Positions 1-7,753 of a stretch of DNA of 47,773 nucleotides are shown here, one piece after another. The notes under the pieces were generated by a model. It was not told where the DNA came from. It ran no database searches and worked only from the letters and a program-made list of their open reading frames with translations. The stretch is from a bacterium (GTDB lineage: Bacteria; Verrucomicrobiota; Verrucomicrobiia; Limisphaerales; UBA11358), in contig JAKALA010000027.1 in NCBI GenBank assembly GCA_021813325.1, positions 1 to 47,773 of the forward strand. The letters are read 5' to 3'. A program made the translations under genes and the position numbers. Position 1 is the stretch's first letter; every line of letters begins with the position of its first letter.

Positions 1-3000
1 GAAGAGGTGGAGGGAAATCTGGAGGCGGCCATCAACGATTATGGGCAGGTGATCAACGACCGGTCGGCGCCGGAGAATCAAATTGCCCAGGCCCTTTACC
101 GCCAGGGCATGTGCTATCTGAAACGGAAGGATGAGGGCGCCGCCCGGGCGGATTTGGAACGACTGATCAACAATTACACGAATCAAACCGAGTTGATCGC
201 GAAGGCCAAACCGGTGTTGGAAGACCTGACCAATTTTGATCCGGCCACGCTCATGCCGGCTAACACGCTGGCCTATGTGGAATTGGGCAATCCGGGACGA
301 CAGATTGAAACCGTCCTGGCCCAGCTCAAGGGCACGCCGTTTGAAAATCCGCTGGCGGCCATGGGCGGACAAGCCAACGGCGGCAAGACCCCCGGCGACA
401 TCATGGGAGCGCTGCTAAATCCTTCCATGACGGCGGAATTCAAAAAAATCCGCGGGCTGGCTGTCGGCTTGACCGGGATCGCCAATAACGACCCTCCGTT
501 TATCGCCGTGTTTTATCCCGGCCAGAGCGATGCCTTGCGCGGGCTGGCGCTGGCCGGCCTGGGTATGGCAGGCAAGGCCGGACCAGACCTGGCCGGGATG
601 CAAACCATGACAATACAGGGCCAGCTATTCGCCGCCTACGATGACAAAGTGATTCTGCTCGCGCAGCCAGCCTCGCAACTCGAATGGTGTGTGAAACAAT
701 ACAAAGGCATGATTTCCGATCCCACGCTGGCCTCGGCCAATGCGGCCTTCGCCACGGTTCCCAAGGCGCAACGACAAAAAAATGCCCTGACACTTTGGGG
801 CAATGTGGCAGGCCTTTACACCAACCTGCAAACGCTCTTGCAAGATCAGCTTCCCCGCGAACTCATGATGGCTGATGCATTTGCCGATTTTCCGAACATG
901 GACCAATTGATCGTAACCCACACGCTTGAAACCAACCAGATTACTTTTCAAGCCGACTTGCGTTTTAAAACCAACAATCATTGTCTGGTTTATGACCTGG
1001 TCCGCACGCCGCATATTTCCCGGGCCGGGCTGTCCGGCGTGCCCGCCGAAGCGGTGGCTCTCGCGAGCTTTTCGCTGAGTCAGGCCGACGCACAACGCAC
1101 CGAGCAAATGCGAACGGGCCTTCTGCATTTGACGGGCCTGGACATCGGCCGGGAACTGTTTGCCAACATCGAGCAAATCACTTTTTTCCTGCTGCCTTTG
1201 GACGCCAAAACCTTTGGCGACAATCGCTCTGAAGCCATTATGAACCGGCTGGGGCTGGTCATCACCAGCCATCATCCGGAACAAACCCGGCAGCTCCTGC
1301 GAACCCTGCTGGCGGTCAATGCGCAAGCACAGGGCAATCCCCCGCCGGATGATAACCACTATCCCATCCGCATCGGCAACAACCAGCACACCTGTTTTCT
1401 GGCCCAGGCCCAGGGTAATACTGTGTTGAGCCTGAACGAAACCGTGCTCCAGGCGTCCGTCAATGCCGTGAACCTTCACCAATCCGTCAACGATTCCGGA
1501 TCGTTGCATGATGCCGTGGCCGCGCTCAATCCGAACACCAGCAAACTCATTCTTTTGAACAACGCCAGCCTGAGCGATCTGCTGTTGCCGTCCGGAAATC
1601 TGCAACTGGATGACGCCCAGCAGAAGGAATTGGATCAATGTTTTGCCCAATACAACCAGGCCGCCGCCGCCACCACGTTGGAAATTTCCACCACGGAACA
1701 ACTGGATCAGTTGGGATTGAAGGCGGCTCTGGATCATCTGCCGCCGCTGAATACCGTCTTCGATCCGCTCGCAAAAATGAATCAAATCGCCGCCGCCGCC
1801 CGGGCCGCCTCTGAGATCAAACAACTGCGCAGCCAGCAGCCCGCCAGTTTCACCCAGACGACCACCGCGCCGGCTTTGGATGGCCGGGCAGAGGATCTTT
1901 GGAAAGAGGCGCAGGTTTATCCGATCGCGCGGGTTTTGGCGGACACCAAAGACAAGCCCAATTCGCTGGCCGCCCAGTTCCGCGGGCTTTGGGACACCAA
2001 TAATCTTTACCTGCTCGTTGAAGTCACCGACGGCATCTTGCGTCATGCTGCCGATGTGCCGTGGCAGGACAACGATAGCGTGGAGCTTTATCTGGATGCC
2101 ACCAACGGAAAATCCGAAAACTATGGCGATACGGATTACATGTTCACTTTTAATTGGGACGCCACCCATCCCGAAATGGCGGAACGCAAACATGACCGCA
2201 CCAACGGCGTGGAATACGCGGTAGTGACCACGGACAAAGGCTATAATGTCGAAGTCAAACTGCCTTGGTCCACGCTGCGGGCCAATCCCGCCGTCGGCGC
2301 CAGCCTCGGGTTGGAAGTGCAGGTCAATGACAACCGGGGCAGCGCCCAGCGCGATGGCAAACTGGTCTGGCAGGATCAGGACAACCGCGCCTGGCAAAGC
2401 CCCCGGGCCTTCGGCAATCTCAAACTGGCGGGCAAACCCGGCCTGATCGGCTGGTGGAAATTCGATGAAACCGATGGCCCCACGGCCCAAGACAGCAGTG
2501 GCAAACATCATTCCGGCACTCTGGAGGGCCACGCCAAATGGAGTCACGGCAAGATCGGAGGTGCCATTGATCTGGATGGCCAGCAAAGTTACGTGCGTAT
2601 CGCCGATCAAGCTGATTTTAATCTGACCGACCGGTTTACCGTCGCTGCCTGGGTGAACATGCGTTCCATCCCCTGCGACTGGATGACCATCATTTCAAAA
2701 GGAGACACCGCATGGCGTTTGTCCACCCGGAACCAGGAAGCGCGCTTCCACTTCGGCATCAGCCACGGCCACATGTTCCTCGGGGCGGCAGAAACTGCCA
2801 CCACCGTCAACCTCAACGAGTGGCATCAGGTGACCGCCGTTTTTGAAGACGCCGTTGAATCCCTCTATTTGGACGGCAAACTGGAGGCCACCAATCGGAT
2901 TGGCGACCATGTCGGAATCAATGATTTTGACGTGCTGATCGGCAACAACGCCGAGGAATCGAATCGTTGTTTTGACGGCTTGATTGATGATGTCCGGGTT

Positions 3001-3063
3001 TACAACTACGCCCTGGCCGCCGACCAGGTCAAGGCGCTGGCCAGTGGCCGAACCGACAATTAA
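1..3063 (+). CDS. Secreted/envelope TPR-CBM9-like-LamG multidomain protein (5' partial)
   Basis: The frame is open through base 1, so the true start and any signal peptide lie upstream; numbering here starts at the GTG at base 7. Residues 1-75 look like tetratricopeptide helices (pattern of the type ALYRQGMCYLKRKDEGAARADL). A long middle region (about 80-600) begins LMPANTLAYVELG, a style seen in large planctomycete/verrucomicrobial envelope proteins of the DUF3352 kind, but I cannot assign it firmly. Residues about 621-808 resemble a CBM9-like domain (LDGRAEDLWKEA start, then DNDSVELYLDA). Residues about 811-1011 are a LamG/concanavalin-like jellyroll opening with GLIGWWKFDE and ending in DGLIDDVRVYNYAL. 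No catalytic residues are visible. A sensor kinase gene starts 21 bases downstream, suggesting co-transcription. A role in binding or sensing polysaccharide is inferred only. Confidence 0.75.
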   Translation, partial: EEVEGNLEAAINDYGQVINDRSAPENQIAQALYRQGMCYLKRKDEGAARADLERLINNYTNQTELIAKAKPVLEDLTNFDPATLMPANTLAYVELGNPGRQIETVLAQLKGTPFENPLAAMGGQANGGKTPGDIMGALLNPSMTAEFKKIRGLAVGLTGIANNDPPFIAVFYPGQSDALRGLALAGLGMAGKAGPDLAGMQTMTIQGQLFAAYDDKVILLAQPASQLEWCVKQYKGMISDPTLASANAAFATVPKAQRQKNALTLWGNVAGLYTNLQTLLQDQLPRELMMADAFADFPNMDQLIVTHTLETNQITFQADLRFKTNNHCLVYDLVRTPHISRAGLSGVPAEAVALASFSLSQADAQRTEQMRTGLLHLTGLDIGRELFANIEQITFFLLPLDAKTFGDNRSEAIMNRLGLVITSHHPEQTRQLLRTLLAVNAQAQGNPPPDDNHYPIRIGNNQHTCFLAQAQGNTVLSLNETVLQASVNAVNLHQSVNDSGSLHDAVAALNPNTSKLILLNNASLSDLLLPSGNLQLDDAQQKELDQCFAQYNQAAAATTLEISTTEQLDQLGLKAALDHLPPLNTVFDPLAKMNQIAAAARAASEIKQLRSQQPASFTQTTTAPALDGRAEDLWKEAQVYPIARVLADTKDKPNSLAAQFRGLWDTNNLYLLVEVTDGILRHAADVPWQDNDSVELYLDATNGKSENYGDTDYMFTFNWDATHPEMAERKHDRTNGVEYAVVTTDKGYNVEVKLPWSTLRANPAVGASLGLEVQVNDNRGSAQRDGKLVWQDQDNRAWQSPRAFGNLKLAGKPGLIGWWKFDETDGPTAQDSSGKHHSGTLEGHAKWSHGKIGGAIDLDGQQSYVRIADQADFNLTDRFTVAAWVNMRSIPCDWMTIISKGDTAWRLSTRNQEARFHFGISHGHMFLGAAETATTVNLNEWHQVTAVFEDAVESLYLDGKLEATNRIGDHVGINDFDVLIGNNAEESNRCFDGLIDDVRVYNYALAADQVKALASGRTDN

Positions 3064-3084
3064 CTCTGGCACCTCATCCGGTTC

Positions 3085-5100
3085 ATGACACGCAAAAGTC
3101 AGCTTCAGTGGGCGGCAATGTTGGTCTTCGCCATCGTGCTGCCCACTTTGAGCCTGCTCTGGTTCATGAGCCGGGTGATTGCCAATGAACGCCTGGTCGT
3201 CGGCCAAAAACTGGCGGCGCTTTATCAGGATAAACTGGCGGAAGCTAATGAACTCACCGAGTCGCACTTCACCAACTATCTGGCGAACCTGGACACGAAC
3301 CTGATTTCGGCAAACGCCTACCCGCTGCTGCGGCAGTTGGTTTTGCAGGAACATGCCGCCGGACTGGTGATCTGGGATGCCGCCGGCGCCATCATTTATC
3401 CGCAGTCCAGCGTCATTTCCAGCGACGATGCCGCCATCGGCACGCCGCTGGCCGAAGCCTGGCAGCTTGAATTTTCCACCGCACAAACGGCCCAGGCCGC
3501 CGCGCGCTATGCCGAAATCGCCGCCACCAGTCCCAGCCCGCAAGTCGTTTTGCAAGCGCGGATGGGCCGGAGCCGCTGTCTGGCCAGGCTGGGCCAACTC
3601 GATTCCGCCATCACAGAATGCTCCCGGGCGGCATTTGCGCAACCGCCGGACAACCTGGATTTCCAAGCGGCGCTCCGCTGGCGGCTCACCGCAGATAATG
3701 CAAGGCTTTTGCTGTTATCGTTGATTGCCCGCACGCAAAATCCAGGCAACACCACGCTGCTTCCGCGAACGCTCGATGCGCTGCATACCGATCTGTTTAA
3801 TGCGCCGCCTCAACAGCTGCCGCTGCCAGCGAATCAAAACTTGTTCATCGCTCGCAAGGTGCTGGATGCGCTGCGGCGGCAGAGTCCAGCCTCGGCAGAC
3901 AGTCCGCGCGCCGACGAACTGAACAAACTCATCACCGCCGAATCCCTGTCACTCGTGGCCGCCGATACGCAGCCATCCGCCGCCGGACAGACCGATGTAT
4001 TTTTTGAAACCACGGTGGACCATCAATCCTTCATCGGCCTGCGCCACAAAACCCGGTCGCAAACCGTGCTGGTGCTGCTGCCGAAATCGGGCTTGGAATC
4101 GGCGCTGACCGGCTACCGCGACACCTTTGCCCGTTCCGAGGTGGCTTACCGCATCACCGGCCCGGCGGGTGAATACATCGGCGGCCAGCCCGATCTGAAA
4201 GGCAAACCGTTTCTCACCGCCATTTTACCGGCGAGTTTTCCCGGCTGGAAAGCGGATTTGTATTTCACCGGCAGCGATGTCTTTGAGCAGACCGCCCGGC
4301 GGCAGATCGCGGTTTACCTCTGGACCGGAGCGTTGGTGATTCTGTTGATTTTCATTGCCGGCGGTCTGGCCATCCGCGCCGTGGGCCGGCAAATCCGGTT
4401 GAACCAGATGAAGAACGATTTCATCGCCACCGTGTCGCACGAATTGAAAACGCCGCTGGCCTCGATGCGCGTGTTGGTGGACACGCTCCTCGAAGGGCGC
4501 GTGCGGAATGAGGCGCAGGCCCAGGAATATCTGCGGCTGACCGTGAAGGAAAACGAGCGTCTCAGCCGGATGATCGATAATTTCCTGACTTTTTCCCGCA
4601 TGGAACGCCATAAAGTGGCCTTCAATCTCGCCGCCACCCGCCCCGGCGCTTTGGTCCATGACGCCCTTGAATCGGTCCACACCAAATTCAATTCAAACCG
4701 TTGCACGCTGACGGTCAGCGTGGCGGAAAACCTGCCGGACATCCGGGCGGATCATGACGCGATGGTGACGGTGCTCGTCAACCTGCTGGACAACGCCTGC
4801 AAATACACCACGGAAAACAAACAGATTACGCTCAAAGTATTTTTGCGCGAAAATCAAGTGGCTTTTGCCGTGGCGGACAACGGCATTGGCCTGGCCCGGC
4901 GGCATCACCGGAAAATTTTCGAGCGCTTTTATCAGGTGGACAATTCGCTCGCCCGGCACACCGAAGGTTGCGGCCTCGGCCTGAGCATTGTGAAATTCAT
5001 CGTGGACGCTCACCGTGGCCGGATCAGCGTGGACAGCGTTCCCGGTGAGGGCAGCACCTTTACCGTGCTCCTGCCCGTGGCCGGCAACGACATTGATTGA
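3085..5100 (+). CDS. Membrane sensor histidine kinase with large extracytoplasmic domain
   Basis: 671 aa. A first membrane segment (about residues 9-28) and a second (about 410-431) bracket a roughly 380-residue extracytoplasmic sensor domain. Its stretch around 130-190 has TPR-like helical periodicity (AAARYAEIAA, then ARLGQLDSAITECSRAA). Directly after the second membrane segment comes the HisKA box ATVSHELKTPLASMR with phosphoacceptor His452. The ATPase domain shows the N box LVNLLDNACKY (Asn570), the G1 box DNGIGL (Asp598) and the G2 motif GCGLGLSI. There is no obvious HAMP domain between membrane segment and HisKA. The ATG start is 21 bases after the upstream stop, and the response regulator starts 3 bases after this stop, so the three genes look like one operon. 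The signal sensed is unknown; a TPR-type sensor suggests a protein or peptide partner, possibly the upstream protein. Confidence 0.93.
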   Translation: MTRKSQLQWAAMLVFAIVLPTLSLLWFMSRVIANERLVVGQKLAALYQDKLAEANELTESHFTNYLANLDTNLISANAYPLLRQLVLQEHAAGLVIWDAAGAIIYPQSSVISSDDAAIGTPLAEAWQLEFSTAQTAQAAARYAEIAATSPSPQVVLQARMGRSRCLARLGQLDSAITECSRAAFAQPPDNLDFQAALRWRLTADNARLLLLSLIARTQNPGNTTLLPRTLDALHTDLFNAPPQQLPLPANQNLFIARKVLDALRRQSPASADSPRADELNKLITAESLSLVAADTQPSAAGQTDVFFETTVDHQSFIGLRHKTRSQTVLVLLPKSGLESALTGYRDTFARSEVAYRITGPAGEYIGGQPDLKGKPFLTAILPASFPGWKADLYFTGSDVFEQTARRQIAVYLWTGALVILLIFIAGGLAIRAVGRQIRLNQMKNDFIATVSHELKTPLASMRVLVDTLLEGRVRNEAQAQEYLRLTVKENERLSRMIDNFLTFSRMERHKVAFNLAATRPGALVHDALESVHTKFNSNRCTLTVSVAENLPDIRADHDAMVTVLVNLLDNACKYTTENKQITLKVFLRENQVAFAVADNGIGLARRHHRKIFERFYQVDNSLARHTEGCGLGLSIVKFIVDAHRGRISVDSVPGEGSTFTVLLPVAGNDID

Positions 5101-5103
5101 CCT

Positions 5104-5799
5104 ATGGAAACCGTGCTCATCATTGAAGATGACCCGACGATGCTGATCGGGTTGAAGGACAACTTTGAGTTCAACCGCTACAAAGTCATCACCGCCACGG
5201 ACGGCGAAAAAGGATTGAACGCCGCGCTGAATGCCCGGCCCGACCTAATCATACTCGACATCATGCTCCCCAAGATCAATGGCTATGAACTCTGCCGGCT
5301 GATCCGCCGGGAAAAACTCGCCATGCCCATTATCATGCTCACCGCCAAGGGCGAGGAATCGGACATTGTGCTGGGATTGAACCTGGGCGCGGATGACTAT
5401 GTCACCAAGCCTTTCAGCATCAAGGAACTGCTGGCCCGGGCCGCCGCCTTTCTGCGCCGGGCACGCGCGGCCAGCGAGGAAGTGCATGAATTTGGCGACT
5501 TCTGCCTGAACCTGTCCGCCCGCCGCCTGACCCGCGGCGGAAAGGAGATTGAACTTTCCCCCAAGGAATTTGATCTGCTGGCCTTTTTCGTGAAGAAAAC
5601 CGGCAAGGCGCTGACCCGCGATGAAATGCTCAACGCCGTCTGGGGTTACGATTGCGTGGTCACCAGCCGGAGCATTGATCGTTTCGTCACGACGCTGCGG
5701 AATAAAATCGAACCCGACACGGATCAGCCCCTTTACATTCACACCATTCGCCAGATTGGCTACCGCTTCGAGCCGCCCGAAGCCAGCACCCCGGCCTGA
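5104..5799 (+). CDS. OmpR/PhoB-family response regulator
   Basis: 231 aa. The receiver domain carries the acidic pair EDD (8-10), phosphoacceptor Asp52 in LIILDIMLP and the conserved Lys102 in DDYVTKPF. The C-terminal winged-helix domain shows the family pattern ELSPKEFDLLAFF, followed by LTRDEMLNAVWGYD and RSIDRFVTTLRNKIEPD. It is surely the partner of the kinase three bases upstream. In two-component systems the kinase phosphorylates the Asp to promote DNA binding; the targets here cannot be read from the sequence. Confidence 0.95.
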   Translation: METVLIIEDDPTMLIGLKDNFEFNRYKVITATDGEKGLNAALNARPDLIILDIMLPKINGYELCRLIRREKLAMPIIMLTAKGEESDIVLGLNLGADDYVTKPFSIKELLARAAAFLRRARAASEEVHEFGDFCLNLSARRLTRGGKEIELSPKEFDLLAFFVKKTGKALTRDEMLNAVWGYDCVVTSRSIDRFVTTLRNKIEPDTDQPLYIHTIRQIGYRFEPPEASTPA

Positions 5800-5812
5800 T
5801 CCGCTGGGGAAA

Positions 5813-6007
5813 TTATTGATCGGCAATCCTCACCAAGGTGCCATCAAACAGCCAGATCAGGTCGGTATCGGCCAGATGAATGCAGCCGCAGGAGGCGGGG
5901 CGGCCGATGGTGGTTTGATCCGCCAAGCCGTGGAGGTGGATGTAACGGGCGGGGGATCTTGGCGTCGGCAAATTCCGGTTGCGAAGTGTGGTCAATGACT
6001 TTGCCAC
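5813..6007 (-). pseudogene. Decayed C-terminal fragment of an L,D-transpeptidase (YkuD fold)
   Basis: The 64-codon reading frame (GTG at 6007) contains RYIHLHGLADQTTIGRPASC followed by GCIHLADTDLIWLF. This is recognisably the active-site block of YkuD-type L,D-transpeptidases, normally of the form YIHG...IGxPxSHGCIRM. The usual SHGC reads SCGC here, and the segment between the final Phe and the last strand is shortened. Intact family members have a catalytic domain of about 120 residues or more; only the last third is present. The frame is blocked upstream by the stop codon of the pentapeptide gene at 6020-6022. I read it as a remnant left by deletion. A tiny functional protein is unlikely. 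Confidence 0.6.
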
Positions 6008-6019
6008 AGTGGCTCCAGC

Positions 6020-6544
6020 CTAACCGCCCGCCGGTTCTTCTCCCTCTTCATCCTGCCAGTCAATCATGCGCTGCTGATCCGGAGATAATCCGAGCGCTGT
6101 CCCGGCCTTTCGCGTCAACTTTGCATCCGTCAGATCGGCCCCGGCAAAATCACATCGCTTGAAACCGCCATAGCGCAGATCAGCCCCCGCAAGCGACGCG
6201 CCGACAAATCGCACTTGCTCAAACAAATTGGCCCGGAGATCGGCGCCGGAGAGATCCGCGCGGCTGAAATCCACCTTGATAAAATCATTCCAATTGGCCA
6301 CCGACCCAGACAAATCGCTGTCAGCGAAAGACGCTGAACGAATCTCTGAGCGGCCAAAAAAAGTCCAGGGCAACGTCAGGCGCTCCAGCTTGGCGTCTGC
6401 CAGCATGGTTTGAACAAAACGGACGCCCGTGGATTCATCGCCGCAGCGAGGCGGGCGTTGCAACAACGCCGGCAGCGTGCCCGCGGCCAGCCAGTGCTGC
6501 TTTTGGAGTTCCCGGCACGATTCCTCGTAGGTAAAACGTTTCAT
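6020..6544 (-). CDS. Pentapeptide-repeat protein
   Basis: 174 aa from the ATG at 6544; a TTG three codons upstream is a less likely start. After a unique N-terminal part (KRFTYEESCRELQ), the middle and end show repeated A(D/N)LxG-type pentapeptides such as ADLSGADLRAN, ASLAGADLRYGGF and CDFAGADLTDAKL, which form a right-handed quadrilateral beta-helix in this family. The C-terminus (LSPDQQRMIDWQDEEGEE) is non-repetitive and acidic. Family functions range from DNA-mimic gyrase protection to unknown; nothing here discriminates. The gene is isolated, with the decayed transpeptidase fragment in the same frame just after its stop. Confidence 0.8.
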   Translation of the reverse strand: MKRFTYEESCRELQKQHWLAAGTLPALLQRPPRCGDESTGVRFVQTMLADAKLERLTLPWTFFGRSEIRSASFADSDLSGSVANWNDFIKVDFSRADLSGADLRANLFEQVRFVGASLAGADLRYGGFKRCDFAGADLTDAKLTRKAGTALGLSPDQQRMIDWQDEEGEEPAGG

Positions 6545-6691
6545 TTCAGTCAAAAGTTCAGACTCTGTCCCCAGGAACCTGTCCCTCTCATGGAATCAAC
6601 TATTCTCAAAAAAGCTCACAAGCCCGTCATTCTGACCCGCACAAGCGCCCATGGAAAGCGGGTCAGGAAGTTCCATACAATTTGTTCCATT

Positions 6692-7039
6692 TCAGCCAAA
6701 CGTTTCCCCGTTCCATCCCCAGTGGGAAGCTTTGACATCGGAGAAATTTAAATAAACCCGCTCCGGCGAAACGCCCAGCGACGCCTGCAACAGCCGGCAA
6801 ATCGCCGCGGACAGTTGTGCATTGACTGGCCCGGTCAAACCGCCGATGCTGCGCACATCCACCCGGGCGGCGTTGCCCGGCTGACCCGACATCAAGATGG
6901 CCGCCGGGCGCAGGGTGGCCATGACGTATTGCTCCGGTTTGCCGATGGTTTTGGCCGTGACCGCGCTGAGTGCAGCCAACAATTCCGAGGTTTTCTCGGG
7001 GGAAATGGGGACGTTTGTTTCAAGAGTCAATAGCGGCAT
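6692..7039 (-). CDS. Macrophage migration inhibitory factor-like tautomerase
   Basis: 115 aa, the normal length of the MIF/D-dopachrome tautomerase family. It begins MPLLTLETNV, so removal of Met would expose the Pro that acts as the catalytic base in this superfamily. Conserved family features include KPEQYVMATL and a C-terminal block SPERVYLNFSDVKASHWGW, close to the MIF signature in which NxxxVGWNG-type residues line the active site. Members have phenylpyruvate or dopachrome tautomerase activity in vitro; the bacterial role is unsettled. It lies 40 bases downstream of dtd on the same strand and may be co-transcribed. Confidence 0.85.
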   Translation of the reverse strand: MPLLTLETNVPISPEKTSELLAALSAVTAKTIGKPEQYVMATLRPAAILMSGQPGNAARVDVRSIGGLTGPVNAQLSAAICRLLQASLGVSPERVYLNFSDVKASHWGWNGETFG

Positions 7040-7079
7040 AAACGATTTATAAAACGGCCCGCCGCTTCTATCAAGCCCG

Positions 7080-7532
7080 TTACTCCCGCAGCTTGGAATC
7101 GATGATTATGGTTACCGGACCGTCGTTAACCAGTTCCACCTGCATGTCGGCCCCGAATTCGCCGGTGGCGACCGTTTTGCCCAGATCGGCTTCCAGCCGC
7201 TTCACGAAGGCTTCGTAGCGGGGAATCGCCACGACGGGCGAAGCTGAACGCGTGAAGGACGGACGGTTGCCCTTGCGCGTGCTGGCATAAAGCGTGAATT
7301 GACTGATCACCAAGAGATCGCCCCCGGTCTCCAGAACACTGCGATTCATCGCGCCGGCGGCATCTGGAAAAACACGCAACCGCACAATTTTGCCGCTCAA
7401 CCATTCAATATCCTCGGCGGCGTCCGTTTCTTCCACGGCCAGCAACACCAGCAGCCCTTTTTCAATTCGGCCCTTGACCGAATCCTGAATGGCAACGCTC
7501 GCACGCCTGACTCGTTGGATCACCGCTCGCAT
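7080..7532 (-). CDS. dtd: D-aminoacyl-tRNA deacylase
   Basis: 150 aa from the ATG at 7532. Both family signatures are intact: SQFTLY (77-82) and NDGPVTI (136-142, the Gly-cisPro motif). The enzyme removes D-amino acids (and glycine) mischarged on tRNA in the cytoplasm, acting as a homodimer whose cross-subunit cis-Pro rejects L-substrates. The start MRAVIQRVRRASV matches the canonical N-terminus; the frame is open further upstream, but that extension has no family similarity and overlaps the next gene. The MIF-like gene follows 40 bases downstream. Confidence 0.96.
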   Translation of the reverse strand: MRAVIQRVRRASVAIQDSVKGRIEKGLLVLLAVEETDAAEDIEWLSGKIVRLRVFPDAAGAMNRSVLETGGDLLVISQFTLYASTRKGNRPSFTRSASPVVAIPRYEAFVKRLEADLGKTVATGEFGADMQVELVNDGPVTIIIDSKLRE

Positions 7533-7666
7533 GGGCGCTTTATACTTTTGAACCACGAACGCGACATCGCCGTTGGGCCAAAGTCGATGTGACTTGCCGT
7601 TGCAATGAGCGGTTCGCCGGTAACACTGGCCGAGGTGAGTGAATTTCTCCCGCACTGTGGCCTGGT

Positions 7667-7703
7667 AAAAAACCGGCTGTGGCATCCAGCCAACAGCCGG
7701 TTT
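7667..7703 (-). terminator. Rho-independent terminator of the GH27 gene
   Basis: On the minus strand an 11-bp perfect stem (7693-7703 pairing with 7670-7680, core AACCGGCTGT) with a 12-base loop is followed directly by six T residues (complement of 7667-7672, partly shared with the stem). It sits 50 bases after the stop of the GH27 gene, in the right orientation to end its transcript. Confidence 0.85.
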
Positions 7704-7753
7704 GGTGACGGGATTTGGCGAACGAATGGAGTTCCAAATTCGCCTGAGCAGGC

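Noticed and set aside
625-2610. 661-codon open frame on the minus strand opposite the first gene
   Set aside because: Its protein is a low-complexity antisense reading with no domain pattern, while the plus strand shows clear TPR, CBM9-like and LamG motifs.
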